55,468 nt of DNA, taken from NCBI RefSeq assembly GCF_018614075.1, contig NZ_JAGGOZ010000042.1, positions 1 to 55,468 of the forward strand, in the 5' to 3' direction. The first letter of the stretch is position 1; every line of letters starts with the position of its first letter. This DNA comes from Streptomyces sp. ISL-94. Lineage in GTDB: Bacteria > Actinomycetota > Actinomycetes > Streptomycetales > Streptomycetaceae. A program made the translations under genes and the position numbers. Positions 1 to 9,418 of this stretch are shown piece by piece. Below the pieces are notes generated by a model that was given only the letters and a program-made list of their open reading frames with translations, was not told the DNA's origin and did no database searches.

Positions 1-2
1 CC

Positions 3-1130
3 GCCGCCGCCCCCGCCGCCGAGGCGGAGGAGCCGGCCGCCGCGGCCCGCCAGCCCGTCCTGGTCGGCTACGGGGTCTCCACCGCCTCCACCAAGCGCCG
101 CCCGCGCAAGGCGGCCGCGGGCGCGCCCGCGCGGAACGGCAGCGCCCCGGCTCCTGCTGCGGCGGCGGCTCCGGCTGCTCCCGCGCCGGCCGCCGTCCCG
201 GCGCAGCCGGCCGGCGAGCGGCCCCTGGCCAAGCCGCCGGTGCGCAAGCTGGCCAAGGACCTCGGGATCGACCTGGCCTCGGTGGTGCCCACCGGCGGCG
301 GCGGCGTCGTGACCCGCGAGGACGTCCACGCGGCGGCCGCCGCGGCCGTCGCCCCGCAGGCCGAGGCCCCCGCGCCCGCCCCCACCCCTGCGGCCGCGCC
401 GGCTCCGGCCGTGCAGGTCGCGCAGTCCGCGCGGGAGACCCGTATCCCGGTCAAGGGCGTCCGCAAGGTCACCGCCCAGGCCATGGTCGGTTCCGCCTTC
501 ACCGCACCGCACGTCACCGAGTTCATCACCTTCGACGTGACCCGGACGATGAAGCTGGTCCAGGAGCTCAAGGCCGACCCGGACCTGGCGGGGCTGCGCA
601 TCAACCCGCTGCTCCTCATCGCCAAGGCCGTCCTCGTGGCGATCCGCCGCAACCCGGACGTCAACGCGTCCTGGGACGAGGCGGCCCAGGAGATCGTGCT
701 CAAGCACTACGTCAACCTGGGTATCGCGGCGGCCACCCCCCGCGGCCTGATCGTCCCGAACATCAAGGACGCCCACGCCAAGACGCTCGGCGAGCTGTCG
801 ACGGCCCTGTCCGACCTGGTCGCCACGGCCCGCGACGGCAAGACCTCCCCGGCCGACATGCAGAACGGCACCATCACCATCACCAACGTCGGCGTTTTCG
901 GCGTCGACACCGGTACGCCCATCCTGAACCCCGGCGAGTCCGCGATCCTCGCGGTCGGTGCGATCAAGCTCCAGCCGTGGGTCCACAAGGGCAAGGTGAA
1001 GCCGCGACAGGTCACCACCCTGGCCCTGTCGTTCGACCACCGGCTCATCGACGGCGAGCTCGGCTCCCGTTTCCTGGCCGACGTCGCAGCGGTCCTGGAA
1101 CACCCCCGCCGCCTCGTCACCTGGTCGTAG
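3..1130 (+). CDS. 2-oxoacid dehydrogenase E2 (dihydrolipoamide acyltransferase), 5'-truncated by window edge
   Basis: The open frame runs in from the window start, so the N-terminal lipoyl domain is missing. What remains is an Ala/Pro-rich linker, a peripheral-subunit (E3/E1) binding domain beginning near base 240 (VRKLAKDLGIDL), a second Ala/Pro linker, and a full CoA-dependent acyltransferase domain ending with the catalytic HRLIDG motif (His and Asp of the HxxxDG signature). This is the core enzyme of a pyruvate or branched-chain 2-oxoacid dehydrogenase complex, transferring the acyl group from lipoamide to CoA in the cytoplasm. From memory of Streptomyces synteny, bkdC is the likely identity, but the substrate cannot be read from this fragment. 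E1 genes should lie just upstream, outside the window. A perfect hairpin follows the stop codon. Confidence 0.93.
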   Translation, partial: AAAPAAEAEEPAAAARQPVLVGYGVSTASTKRRPRKAAAGAPARNGSAPAPAAAAAPAAPAPAAVPAQPAGERPLAKPPVRKLAKDLGIDLASVVPTGGGGVVTREDVHAAAAAAVAPQAEAPAPAPTPAAAPAPAVQVAQSARETRIPVKGVRKVTAQAMVGSAFTAPHVTEFITFDVTRTMKLVQELKADPDLAGLRINPLLLIAKAVLVAIRRNPDVNASWDEAAQEIVLKHYVNLGIAAATPRGLIVPNIKDAHAKTLGELSTALSDLVATARDGKTSPADMQNGTITITNVGVFGVDTGTPILNPGESAILAVGAIKLQPWVHKGKVKPRQVTTLALSFDHRLIDGELGSRFLADVAAVLEHPRRLVTWS

Positions 1131-1149
1131 CGGACGAAGCAATCCCGAG

Positions 1150-1176
1150 GGCCGGTCTCCCCCACGGAGACCGGCC
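1150..1176 (+). terminator. Hairpin terminator after the E2 gene
   Basis: An 11-bp perfect inverted repeat (GGCCGGTCTCC, then its complement) with a 5-nt loop begins 20 bp after the E2 stop codon. There is no U-tract, as is usual in Streptomyces. Confidence 0.75.
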
Positions 1177-1269
1177 ATCGGTCGTCCGGCGAGATCGTGG
1201 ACGGCCGGGCCTGGCGCTGATCCGGTGAAATCGCTGGCCACGGGGACGGCCCCGTGTGACCATCCCCGG

Positions 1270-2208
1270 ATGATTTTTCGCGCTGCCACCGCAGACCCCG
1301 CAGACATCCACCGCGCCCTCGCCTACCCGGCCGACGGCCCCGTCGCCGCCCTGACCGCCGAGCAGATCCGTGAGGAGCTCGCCGACAACCAGTTCCGGGC
1401 CGAGTGGATCTGGTTCGCCGAGGACGAGGACGGGCAGATCCTGGCCCGCGCCCTGTGGTGGGGCCGCGCCGACAGCGAGCGGCCCATCGCGCTCGACTGT
1501 CTCCAAGTGCGGTCCTCGATGGCCGATCCGGCCGCCGTGGCCGCCGGGCTGCTCGCGGCCGGGCACGCCGCCTTCGGGAATCTCCCGATCTACAACATCT
1601 CGCTGCCCCGCGGCTGGCGGACCGACCCGGAGCTCGCCGCGGCGGTCGCCTGGCGGCAGGAGGCCGCGTACAAGACCGGCCTCACGCGTGAGATCGAGCG
1701 GCTGCGCTACGAGTGGACCCCGGAGGCCGGGACCACCGAGCCCACCGGCCGGCTGGTCTTCCGGGAGGGCACCGACGAGGAGTTCCTGGACGCCTTCGTA
1801 CGCCTGTCGGCCGGCAGCCTCGATCTGCACACGCAGACCGAGCTCCAGTCGATGGACGCGGAGCAGCTGGCCCGCGAGGACATCGAGTTCTACCTCGACT
1901 GCCCCGGCGAGCGCTCCTGGTGGCGCCTGGCCCACCTGCCGGACGGCACCCTGGCGGGCATGGCGATCCCCTCGGCGACCCCGTACCACCGCAACGTCGG
2001 CTACCTGGGCGTCGTACCGGAGCAGCGCGGCCAGGGCCTGATCGACGAGATCCTGGGCGAGATCACCCGCTTCCACGCGGGCGAGGGCGCCGAGCGGATC
2101 ACCGCGACCACGGACACCGTCAACGCCCCGATGGCCGCCGCCTTCGACCGTGCCGGGTACGAAGTGACGGAGATCCGCCTGGTGTTGGAGGAACCGTCCG
2201 GGGTCTGA
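1270..2208 (+). CDS. GNAT family N-acetyltransferase
   Basis: A 312-residue protein whose C-terminal third carries a GNAT acetyl-CoA binding motif A (LGVVPEQRGQGLIDEIL) followed by the usual late motif with an Asn and a terminal beta strand. The N-terminal half looks like a second, degenerate GNAT-like domain, so it may be a tandem-GNAT protein; the substrate is unknown. The frame is open from a GTG at 1225, but the ATG at 1270 starts the conserved-looking sequence MIFRAATADPADI and is preferred. No good ribosome binding site precedes either start, so a leaderless message is possible. It is separated from the following toxin operon by 48 bp and may not belong to it. Confidence 0.85.
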   Translation: MIFRAATADPADIHRALAYPADGPVAALTAEQIREELADNQFRAEWIWFAEDEDGQILARALWWGRADSERPIALDCLQVRSSMADPAAVAAGLLAAGHAAFGNLPIYNISLPRGWRTDPELAAAVAWRQEAAYKTGLTREIERLRYEWTPEAGTTEPTGRLVFREGTDEEFLDAFVRLSAGSLDLHTQTELQSMDAEQLAREDIEFYLDCPGERSWWRLAHLPDGTLAGMAIPSATPYHRNVGYLGVVPEQRGQGLIDEILGEITRFHAGEGAERITATTDTVNAPMAAAFDRAGYEVTEIRLVLEEPSGV

Positions 2209-2256
2209 GGAGCGTTCTTTCCCTGGGGCACTGTTCGCACGGGAGGGGAACAGCCA

Positions 2257-2652
2257 ATGGAATTGACGGAAGAAATCGCGGCATACCGGGATGGCAGGGG
2301 TGAACCCGGCCGTCTGGTGGGCGAGTTCCGGCGGGCGGTGCTGCTCGCCCCGCTCGCGAACGGGGCCGACGGAGGCCTGATGTCCGCCGTCCAGGGAGGT
2401 ATCCGCTGGCTGTACGCCTTCACGGACGAGGCGGCCCTCGCCCGCTTCGCGCAGGCGCGCGGCGCCGGGGACCGGGAGTGGGAGTACCTCTCGGTCCTCG
2501 GCGCGCGACTGGTCGACGCGATGGTCCCGATGATCGACGGTCCGGCCGGGGTCGCGGTGAACGTGGCCGACGAGGACGGCTCGATGCTCTTCCCGCCGGT
2601 CGTGGGCATCGTGCCCGAGGCCTGCGCCGTCGACCGTACGGACGCTGCCTGA
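2257..2652 (+). CDS. SseB-like domain protein heading the RHS1 operon
   Basis: A 131-residue protein resembling the SseB N-terminal domain family (pattern of a Leu-rich helix, VLLAPL strand, 'YAFTDEAALARFA' segment, then DAMVPMIDGPAGVAVNVA). A strong ribosome binding site (GGGAGGGG) precedes the ATG. Its stop codon overlaps the next start (TGATG), so translation is coupled to the helical partner gene and then to RHS1. SseB-like proteins are seen beside ESX/type VII substrates in Streptomyces, where a chaperone-like role is plausible; here that role is inferred from position only. Confidence 0.7.
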   Translation: MELTEEIAAYRDGRGEPGRLVGEFRRAVLLAPLANGADGGLMSAVQGGIRWLYAFTDEAALARFAQARGAGDREWEYLSVLGARLVDAMVPMIDGPAGVAVNVADEDGSMLFPPVVGIVPEACAVDRTDAA

Positions 2653-3209
2653 TGGCGGGCGACGGGGACCTGGAGCTCGCGCCGGCAGCGGTCGCGGGCA
2701 TCCAGAAGGGCCTGCGCGCGGCCATCGCGGAGCTGCGCGAGTCCTCGGACGCGGCGGGCGCCTCCCAGGGCGCCGGTTTCAGCGACCTGTCCATGACCGG
2801 CATGGAGGCCGGACACATGGGCCTTGCCGCCGACTTCGAGGACTTCTGCGAGCGCTGGGAGTGGGGCGTGCGCAGCCTCGTGCAGAACGCGAGCACCCTC
2901 GCGCGCTCCCTCGGCATCGCCGCCGGCACGGTGTGGGAGGAGGACCAGTACGTCCAGGGCGCGTTCAAGGTCGTGGTGAACGCCGGGTACGGCAATCCGC
3001 ACGCGACCGAGGACGAGATCGAGCAGAAGGCCTGGGGCGACATCTTCCGGGCCGACGTCTACAAGCCGGACTACAGCGCGGAGTCCTTCGAGAAGAGCGC
3101 CGAGGACATCAAGCAGACCTGGTCGGACACCAAGGACAAGGTGACCTCGACGGGGAAGATCGGTTCGCTGAAGGATCTGCTGGACCAGGCCGACGGGGGT
3201 GAGGGCTGA
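2652..3209 (+). CDS. Helical ESX-type partner protein of RHS1
   Basis: A 185-residue, largely alpha-helical protein. It contains an ERWEWGVRSL segment in the middle of a helical region, reminiscent of the WxG turn of WXG100 proteins, followed by a conserved VWEEDQY motif and a charged C-terminal helix. The start is fixed by TGATG overlap with the preceding gene, and its own stop overlaps the RHS1 start in the same way. A paralogue (17578-18177) holds the same position before RHS2, with shared motifs ERWEWG/RWEWG, WEEDQY and GNPHA. I infer a dedicated secretion partner or chaperone of the RHS toxin. No named family is recognised. Confidence 0.75.
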   Translation: MAGDGDLELAPAAVAGIQKGLRAAIAELRESSDAAGASQGAGFSDLSMTGMEAGHMGLAADFEDFCERWEWGVRSLVQNASTLARSLGIAAGTVWEEDQYVQGAFKVVVNAGYGNPHATEDEIEQKAWGDIFRADVYKPDYSAESFEKSAEDIKQTWSDTKDKVTSTGKIGSLKDLLDQADGGEG

Positions 3210-6200
3210 TGGGGTGGCGGGACTTCGTACCGGACTCGGTGGAGGACCTGGCCGAGGACGCGACCGAAAAGGTCGGCGATGCGATCGAGTGGGCCGGCGA
3301 CAAGACGGCCGACCTCGCCGAGGAGGTCGGCCTGGACGACGCGGGCGACTGGATCCGCGACAAGAGCCGCTCGGCCGCCAACCAGCTGGGCGCGGACGTG
3401 GCGGAGCTGGAGCTCGGGCAGACCGAGGACCCGAAGAAGCTGGTCTACGGCAGCGTCTCGAAGATCCGCGCGCAGGTCTCGCACCTGAGTGACTTCGAGC
3501 TCTCCTTCACACTCGTCGGAAACGGCATCAAGGCCCTGCAGGGCGACGGCCTGAAGGGCAAGTCTGCGGACGCCTTCCGGGAGTCCATAGCGAAGGAGCC
3601 GCCGCGCTGGTTCAAGGCGGCCGAGGCCTTCGGCAAGGCCGCCGACGCGATGAACCGGTTCGCGGACACCGTGGAGTGGGCGCAGGGCAGGGCGAAGGAG
3701 GCCCTGGAGGACTACAACAAGGCGAAGAAGGCCTCCAACGACGCGCGCGACGCCTACAACAAGCAGGTCGACACCTACAACGACGCGGTGAAGGCGAAGC
3801 AGGAGCACCTGCCGCCCCGACCGGCCGACGATTTCAACGACCCGGGCAAGCTGATGGCTGCCGCCGCGCAGGACAAGCTCGACAATGCCCGCAAGCAGCG
3901 CAACGAGGTCGCCGAGACGGCCCGTGCGGCGGTCCGCGCGGCCCGTGACGCGGCCCCGCCGAAGCCCTCGTACGCCGAGCAGCTCGAAGACGGACTGGAC
4001 TACCTGGAGCTGGCCAAGACGCATCTGGCGGGCGGAGTCCTCAAGGGCGCGGCCGGCATCGTCAACTTCGCCCGCGCGCTCAACCCGACCGACCCGTACA
4101 ACCTGACCCACCCGGCCGAGTACCTGACGAACCTGAACTCGACGGCCGCCGGGCTGGTCACCATGGCCAACGACCCGTGGGGCGCGGGCAAGCAGATGCT
4201 CGACGAGTTCATGAAGGACCCGTCCGAGGGCGTCGGCAAGATGCTCCCCGAGCTCATCGGATCCAAGGGCCTGGGGGCGCTGAAGAAGGGCGGCTCGGTC
4301 GCCAAGCACCTGGACGACCTGGACGGCCCGGGCCGCAAGGGCACCGACAAGCACGGCCCGCACCACGGCGAGCGGTCCGACGCGGACAAGGCCAGCGAGG
4401 GCACGGACCCCGTCGACCTCGCCACCGGCCGGATGTACCTCCCGCAGACGGACGTGGTCCTCCCGGGCATCTTCCCCTTCGCGTTCCGGCGCCGTGCGGA
4501 GTCCGGCTACCGGGCGGGCCGCTGGTTCGGCCCGACCTGGTCCTCCACGATCGACCAGCACCTGGAGATCGACGCCAAGGGCGTCGTCCTGGTCTCCGAG
4601 GACGGTCTCTTCGTCGGCTATCCGCATCCCGCGCCCGGCGTGCCGGTCCTGCCGGTGTCCGCGTCGGGTCCGCGCCACCCGCTGGAGCGCACCCCGGACG
4701 GCGACTGGACGCTGACCGACGCCCTGACGGGCGAGGTCCGCCGCTTCACCCCGCCGGCGGACGGCGCCGAGGACGGCATCGCGCCGATCGCGCAGCTGGA
4801 GGACCGCAACGGAAACCTCGTCGTCTTCGAGTACGACGAGCACGGTACGCCGCTGGGCATCGCCCACTCCGGCGGCTACCGGCTCCGCTTCGAGACCGAC
4901 GGCGGCCGGATCACCGCCCTGCACCTGGCCGGCGGCCCGCGCGTCCTCGCGTACGGCTACACCGACGGGAACCTGACCGAGGTCACCAACTCCTCCGGTC
5001 TGCCGCTGCGGTTCACCTACGACGACCGCGAGCGCATCACCGCCTGGACCGATACGAACGACCGACGCTACGAGTACGCCTACGACGACCTCGACCGGTG
5101 CGTCGCGGAGGCCGGCGAGGCGGGCCACATCGCCCTGACCTTCCGCTACGACGAGGCGGACCCGCAGACCGGCCACCGCGTGACGCGGATGACCACCGCC
5201 GCCGGGCACACCCGCAGCTACCTGATCGACGACCGGTACCGGGTGGTGGCCGAGACCGACCCGCTCGGCGCGGTCACCCGGTACGAGTACGACAGCCGGG
5301 GCCGCCAGATCGCGCAGACCGATCCGCTCGGCCACACCACCCGCAGGACCTATGACGACGCGGGCCGCCTGGTCTCCTACGTCCGGCCCGACGGCCGGGA
5401 GGCACGAGCCGAGTACAACGAGCTCGGCAAGCCGGTCAGGATCGTCGCCGTGGACGGCACGGTCGTCCGGCAGACCTTCGACGAGCGCGGAAACCGCACC
5501 TCGGTCAGCCGCCCCGACGGGACGGTCACCCACTTCGGCCACGACGAGCGCGGCCACCTCACCACCGTCACCGACCCCCTGGGCGCGGTCACCCGGGTCC
5601 GCACCGACCGGGCCGGGCTGCCGCTCGCCGTCACCGACCGGCTCGGCGCCACCACCACGTACGAGCGGGACGCCTTCGGGCGGACCACGGCGGTCACCGA
5701 CCCTCTGGGCGCGGTCACCCGCATGGAGTGGACGGTCGAGGGCAAGCCGCTGCTCCGGACCGCCCCGGACGGGGGCCGGCGGTCGTGGACGTACGACGGC
5801 GAGGGCAACTGCCTGACCCGTACGGACGGTCCCGACGGCAGGGCGGTGCGCTTCGAGTACACCCACTTCGACCTGCTCGCCGCCCGGACCGACGCGGACG
5901 GCACGCGCCACGAGTACACGTACGACGCCGAGCTGCGGCTGACCGAGGTCCGTAACCCGCAGGGCCTGACCTGGGAGTACGCGTACGACCCGGCGGGCCG
6001 GCTGATCCTGGAGACCGACTTCGACGGCCGTGCGCTCGGCTACGACCACGACGCGGCGGGCCGGCTCGTCGCCCGCACCGACGCTCTCGGGCAGCGGATC
6101 ATGTACGAGCGCGATGCCCTGGGGCACACCGTCCGCAAGGACGCGGGCGGCACGGTGACGACGTACGAGTACGACGTCTTCGACCGGCTCGCCTTCGCGC

Positions 6201-7837
6201 AGTGCGGGGACAGCGTGCTGACCCGGCTGCGCGACCGGGCGGGCCGGCTCCTCCAGGAGACGGTCGACGGCCGCACCCTCGCCTACACCTACGACGCCGT
6301 GGGCCGCCGCACCGGCCGGACCACCCCGACGGGTGCCGTCGCCGCCTGGGCCTACGACGCGGCGGGCCGCCACGACGCCCTGACCACCTCCGGCCGGAGG
6401 ATCGGGTTCACGCACGACGCGGCGGGCCAGGAGCTCAGCCGCACCTACGGAGAGGCCGTCACCCTCGACCAGGCGTGGGACGAGGCCGGCCGGCTGGTGG
6501 AGCAGCGGCTCACGGGCACCGGGCCCGGCGTGGTGCAGCGCCGCGGGTACTCCTACCGGTCCGACGGGCTCCTGACCGGCATCGACGATGTGCTGGCCGG
6601 CCCGCGCAGCTTCGATCTCGACCCGCGGGGCCGGGTGACGGCGGTGCACGCCGAGAACTGGACCGAGCGCTACGCGTACGACGAGGCGGGCAACCAGAGC
6701 TCCGCGTCCTGGCCCGGCTCCCATCCCGGCGGCCAGGACGCCACCGGACCGCGCACCTACGAGGGCACCCGGCTGATCGGCGCCGGCCGGGTCCGCCACG
6801 AGTACGACGCCCTCGGCCGGGTCGTCCTGCGCCAGAAGGCGCGGCTCTCGCGCAAGCCCGACACGTGGCGCTACGAGTGGGACGCCGAGGACCGGATCAC
6901 GGCCGTCACCACCCCGGACGGGACGCGCTGGCGGTACGCGTACGACCCGCTGGGACGGCGTACGGCCAAGGAACGGATGACGCCGGACGGGCTGGAGGTG
7001 GCCGAGCGCACCGTCTTCACCTGGGACGGCAACGTGCTGTGCGAGCAGACCGGCACCACGGCCGGGGACGACCGCGGGATCGCCGTGACCTGGGACCACC
7101 GCGGCCTGCAACCGCTCGCGCAGACCGAGCGGATCCTGACGGCCGACCAGGAGGTGGTGGACGAGCGGTTCTACGCCATCGTCACCGACCTGGTGGGCGC
7201 GCCCACCGAACTCGTCGACGAGCACGGCGAACTGGCCTGGCGCAGCCGCTCGACGCTGTGGGGCTCCACGGCCTGGAACCGGGACGCCACGGCGTACACG
7301 CCGCTGCGCTTCCCCGGCCAGTACTTCGACGCCGAATCGGGCCTGCACCACAACTACTTCCGCACCTACGACCCCGAGACCGCCCGCTATCTGAGCCCGG
7401 ACCCGCTGGGCCTTGCGGCGGCCCCCAACCCGGTGGCGTACGTCGCCAATCCCCACCGGTGGTGCGACCCCTTCGGGCTGGCCCCCTACTCGGACAGCAC
7501 CCGGGCGGCGCAGGGCGTCGACCACCAGCTCAACGAGGCGGAGAGCGGCAAGTCGAACCACTACCTGGAGGGCATCGGCGGCGACGAGGTGAAACTGGAG
7601 AAGTACCTGCGCGGCCACCTGCAATCGCCGGCCAACTACGTCGACGCGGAATCGGGCGCGCGGATCATCATCGACCGCAGCCTCGACCCGTCCAGGCCGG
7701 TGGCCATCATCCGCCAGGACCATATGATCCACGCATACCACATCGATCCCGAGGACCTCTCCAACTACATCACTCCGCGGGACGGCAAGGACACGGCGAA
7801 GTGGCGGACCCCGAATGCGGACGAAGTGAATGAGTAG
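3209..7837 (+). CDS. RHS repeat polymorphic toxin RHS1 with type VII-style N-terminus
   Basis: A 1542-residue protein. Residues about 1-200 are helical and contain a WXG-like secretion region (EPPRWFKAAEAFGKAADAM, then DTVEWAQGRAKEAL), suggesting ESX/type VII export. A linker with a hydrophobic stretch follows. A DUF6531-like segment starts near residue 400 (DPVDLATGRMYLPQTDVVLPG). Many YD/RHS repeats (for example YDDAGRLVSYVRPDG) run from about 560 to 1340, and the RHS core signature (RFPGQYFDAESGLHHNYFR... DPLGL) lies at about 1366-1402. Residues about 1425-1542 are the variable toxin tip, which I do not recognise; it contains several His and Asp residues (IIRQDHMIHAYHID). The RHS shell is expected to cage the tip. 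The next gene overlaps the stop by 8 bp and is the first candidate for immunity. Confidence 0.92.
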   Translation: MGWRDFVPDSVEDLAEDATEKVGDAIEWAGDKTADLAEEVGLDDAGDWIRDKSRSAANQLGADVAELELGQTEDPKKLVYGSVSKIRAQVSHLSDFELSFTLVGNGIKALQGDGLKGKSADAFRESIAKEPPRWFKAAEAFGKAADAMNRFADTVEWAQGRAKEALEDYNKAKKASNDARDAYNKQVDTYNDAVKAKQEHLPPRPADDFNDPGKLMAAAAQDKLDNARKQRNEVAETARAAVRAARDAAPPKPSYAEQLEDGLDYLELAKTHLAGGVLKGAAGIVNFARALNPTDPYNLTHPAEYLTNLNSTAAGLVTMANDPWGAGKQMLDEFMKDPSEGVGKMLPELIGSKGLGALKKGGSVAKHLDDLDGPGRKGTDKHGPHHGERSDADKASEGTDPVDLATGRMYLPQTDVVLPGIFPFAFRRRAESGYRAGRWFGPTWSSTIDQHLEIDAKGVVLVSEDGLFVGYPHPAPGVPVLPVSASGPRHPLERTPDGDWTLTDALTGEVRRFTPPADGAEDGIAPIAQLEDRNGNLVVFEYDEHGTPLGIAHSGGYRLRFETDGGRITALHLAGGPRVLAYGYTDGNLTEVTNSSGLPLRFTYDDRERITAWTDTNDRRYEYAYDDLDRCVAEAGEAGHIALTFRYDEADPQTGHRVTRMTTAAGHTRSYLIDDRYRVVAETDPLGAVTRYEYDSRGRQIAQTDPLGHTTRRTYDDAGRLVSYVRPDGREARAEYNELGKPVRIVAVDGTVVRQTFDERGNRTSVSRPDGTVTHFGHDERGHLTTVTDPLGAVTRVRTDRAGLPLAVTDRLGATTTYERDAFGRTTAVTDPLGAVTRMEWTVEGKPLLRTAPDGGRRSWTYDGEGNCLTRTDGPDGRAVRFEYTHFDLLAARTDADGTRHEYTYDAELRLTEVRNPQGLTWEYAYDPAGRLILETDFDGRALGYDHDAAGRLVARTDALGQRIMYERDALGHTVRKDAGGTVTTYEYDVFDRLAFAQCGDSVLTRLRDRAGRLLQETVDGRTLAYTYDAVGRRTGRTTPTGAVAAWAYDAAGRHDALTTSGRRIGFTHDAAGQELSRTYGEAVTLDQAWDEAGRLVEQRLTGTGPGVVQRRGYSYRSDGLLTGIDDVLAGPRSFDLDPRGRVTAVHAENWTERYAYDEAGNQSSASWPGSHPGGQDATGPRTYEGTRLIGAGRVRHEYDALGRVVLRQKARLSRKPDTWRYEWDAEDRITAVTTPDGTRWRYAYDPLGRRTAKERMTPDGLEVAERTVFTWDGNVLCEQTGTTAGDDRGIAVTWDHRGLQPLAQTERILTADQEVVDERFYAIVTDLVGAPTELVDEHGELAWRSRSTLWGSTAWNRDATAYTPLRFPGQYFDAESGLHHNYFRTYDPETARYLSPDPLGLAAAPNPVAYVANPHRWCDPFGLAPYSDSTRAAQGVDHQLNEAESGKSNHYLEGIGGDEVKLEKYLRGHLQSPANYVDAESGARIIIDRSLDPSRPVAIIRQDHMIHAYHIDPEDLSNYITPRDGKDTAKWRTPNADEVNE

Positions 7838-8579
7838 CCCCGGACCCACACCCCGGAACCCGGCGCCCGGCTGGCCGGGCTACCGCGCCGAGCCGTCCTA
7901 CGACCCCGGCCAGAGCCGGGTCTTCCCGGCCCCGGTACCGGCGGGCCTGCGGGCCCTCGGGGACGAGGTCCGGGCGGCCGACTGGCCGGTGCGGCTCGCC
8001 TTCCGCGGTTCCCGGATCGCGCTGCTCGACACCCTCTGCCGCTGGCAGACCCTGCGCGCGCTGGCCTACGTACACCTGCTCGCCGCCCGCACGGCCGACG
8101 AGCGGCTGGTGGCCGACCTGAGGGTGGTCCCCGGCCCGGACACGGCCGGCGATCCGGGCCTGCCCGAGCTGCTGGCGCGGCTGGAGCGGGCCGCCACGGA
8201 CCTCCCGGCGGACCTGCTGGACGCGGTCGTCTGCGACAGCGGCGGGCTGCTCGCGGACAACCGGTTCGCGGCGTCGGTGCTGGCCGCCGGGCTCACCGCC
8301 GATTCCCGCCCGGTGGACGGGGACGAGGCGGTCTCCCGCGCCGTGGTGCTCACCAGCTACTGGTACGAGGTCCCCGGGCAGCGCGGCGCACTGGCCCTGG
8401 CGTGGAGCGCGAACCTGTTCGTCCGCTCCTGGCTGTGGTGGTCGCAGCGGTTCGCGTACGGCGACCCGGCGGGCGGCATCGGCATCACCAGCGACCCGCG
8501 CCCGGCCCGCCCTGCGGCGTCCGCCCTCCCGGACTGGGCGGCGCCCCTGCTCGACCGCGTCGCGCGGGGTGACGGGTAA
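7830..8579 (+). CDS. Candidate immunity protein for RHS1
   Basis: A 249-residue protein of no family I recognise. Its ATG lies inside the RHS1 3' end (ATGAGTAG, 8-bp overlap), which means tight translational coupling, the usual position of a cognate immunity gene. The sequence is mostly helical with Trp/Tyr-rich segments (SYWYEVPGQRGALALAWSANLF and LWWSQRFAYGDP). No signal peptide or clear transmembrane helix is seen, so it should be cytoplasmic. The immunity role is inferred from position alone. The following gene (8606) is an alternative or second immunity/accessory candidate. Confidence 0.65.
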   Translation: MSSPGPTPRNPAPGWPGYRAEPSYDPGQSRVFPAPVPAGLRALGDEVRAADWPVRLAFRGSRIALLDTLCRWQTLRALAYVHLLAARTADERLVADLRVVPGPDTAGDPGLPELLARLERAATDLPADLLDAVVCDSGGLLADNRFAASVLAAGLTADSRPVDGDEAVSRAVVLTSYWYEVPGQRGALALAWSANLFVRSWLWWSQRFAYGDPAGGIGITSDPRPARPAASALPDWAAPLLDRVARGDG

Positions 8580-8605
8580 CCTCCTGCTCTGGGAAGGGGG
8601 TTGGG

Positions 8606-9370
8606 GTGCCCATCGCCGAACTGCAGGTGTACTCCGTCGAGGAGGCCGACGTGACGGGCGGCGTGTGCGTGGTGCGGTGCATCGGCGGGGTGGCGCGCGC
8701 CGGGCAGGTCTACGCGGCGGGGGAGCTGCGGCTCGGGCTGCGCCGCATCGAGCGCTACGGGCGCAGCGTCGGCTTCTTCGATGCCGGGCACGTGGCGAAG
8801 GTGCACCTCACGGGCGCCGTGGTCGCCCTGCTCACCCGCGGCCAGGTGCTGACCTCCGTACCGCCCGACGGGCACTCCCTGCAGGAGCTGGAGGACTGGC
8901 TGGCCACCGACCCGCCGCTGGCGGACGAGCCGCATCCGCGGACCCTGCGCGTCCTGGCCGACGCGCGGATGCGGGACGACGGGCTGCCGGACGCGATCCG
9001 CCTGCGCTGGGGCCGGGTCGCGGTGGCCGCGACGCACCGCTGCGCGGCGGCGGAGGGCACGTCCGGGCTGGCCTGGTGGGCCGAACTGGCCTCCGCGCGC
9101 GGGTACATGATCCGGACCTTCGGCCCGGAGCGCGGCGGCGACCCGGCCGCCCTGTGCCGGGAGGTGCTGGACCTGTTCGACCTGACCCCGTCGCAGGCCG
9201 CGGCGCAGGCCCGCACCTGGCGCGACCTCCCGCCACCCCGGATCCTGCACCTGCGCCGGATCAAGACCCTGATCGCCCGCCTCGCCTTCGTACGCTCCTG
9301 CCTCCAGGACACCGACCCCCTGGCGGAGGCGGTCGACGCCTGGTCGGAGGTGCGGCCGCACCTGCCGTAG
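8606..9370 (+). CDS. Accessory protein with an EF-Tu-domain-2-like N-terminus, RHS1 operon
   Basis: A 254-residue protein starting at a GTG behind a GGAAGGGGG ribosome binding site, 26 bp after the preceding gene. Residues 1-85 resemble the beta-barrel domain 2 of translation GTPases (VARAGQVYAAGELRLGLRRIERYGRSVGFFDAGHVAKVHLTG), but there is no GTPase domain. The rest is helical with no motif I know. It ends the RHS1 operon. It may be immunity-related, since stand-alone barrel proteins of this type occur near toxins, but this is inference. Confidence 0.6.
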   Translation: MPIAELQVYSVEEADVTGGVCVVRCIGGVARAGQVYAAGELRLGLRRIERYGRSVGFFDAGHVAKVHLTGAVVALLTRGQVLTSVPPDGHSLQELEDWLATDPPLADEPHPRTLRVLADARMRDDGLPDAIRLRWGRVAVAATHRCAAAEGTSGLAWWAELASARGYMIRTFGPERGGDPAALCREVLDLFDLTPSQAAAQARTWRDLPPPRILHLRRIKTLIARLAFVRSCLQDTDPLAEAVDAWSEVRPHLP

Positions 9371-9418
9371 GGAGGCGGGTGGGGGTGAACCACCGAACTC
9401 CGCGGGCTGCCGCTGGGG

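Noticed and set aside
2478..3209. Longer version of the ESX-type partner starting inside the SseB-like gene
   Set aside because: The TGATG coupling at 2652, the paralogue's start and the low-complexity upstream translation all support the start at 2652.
3071..7849. Very long minus-strand ORF (1592 codons) opposite RHS1
   Set aside because: It mirrors the third-position GC bias of the RHS frame, has Val/Gly/Arg-rich low-complexity translation and no domain; the plus strand has clear RHS structure.
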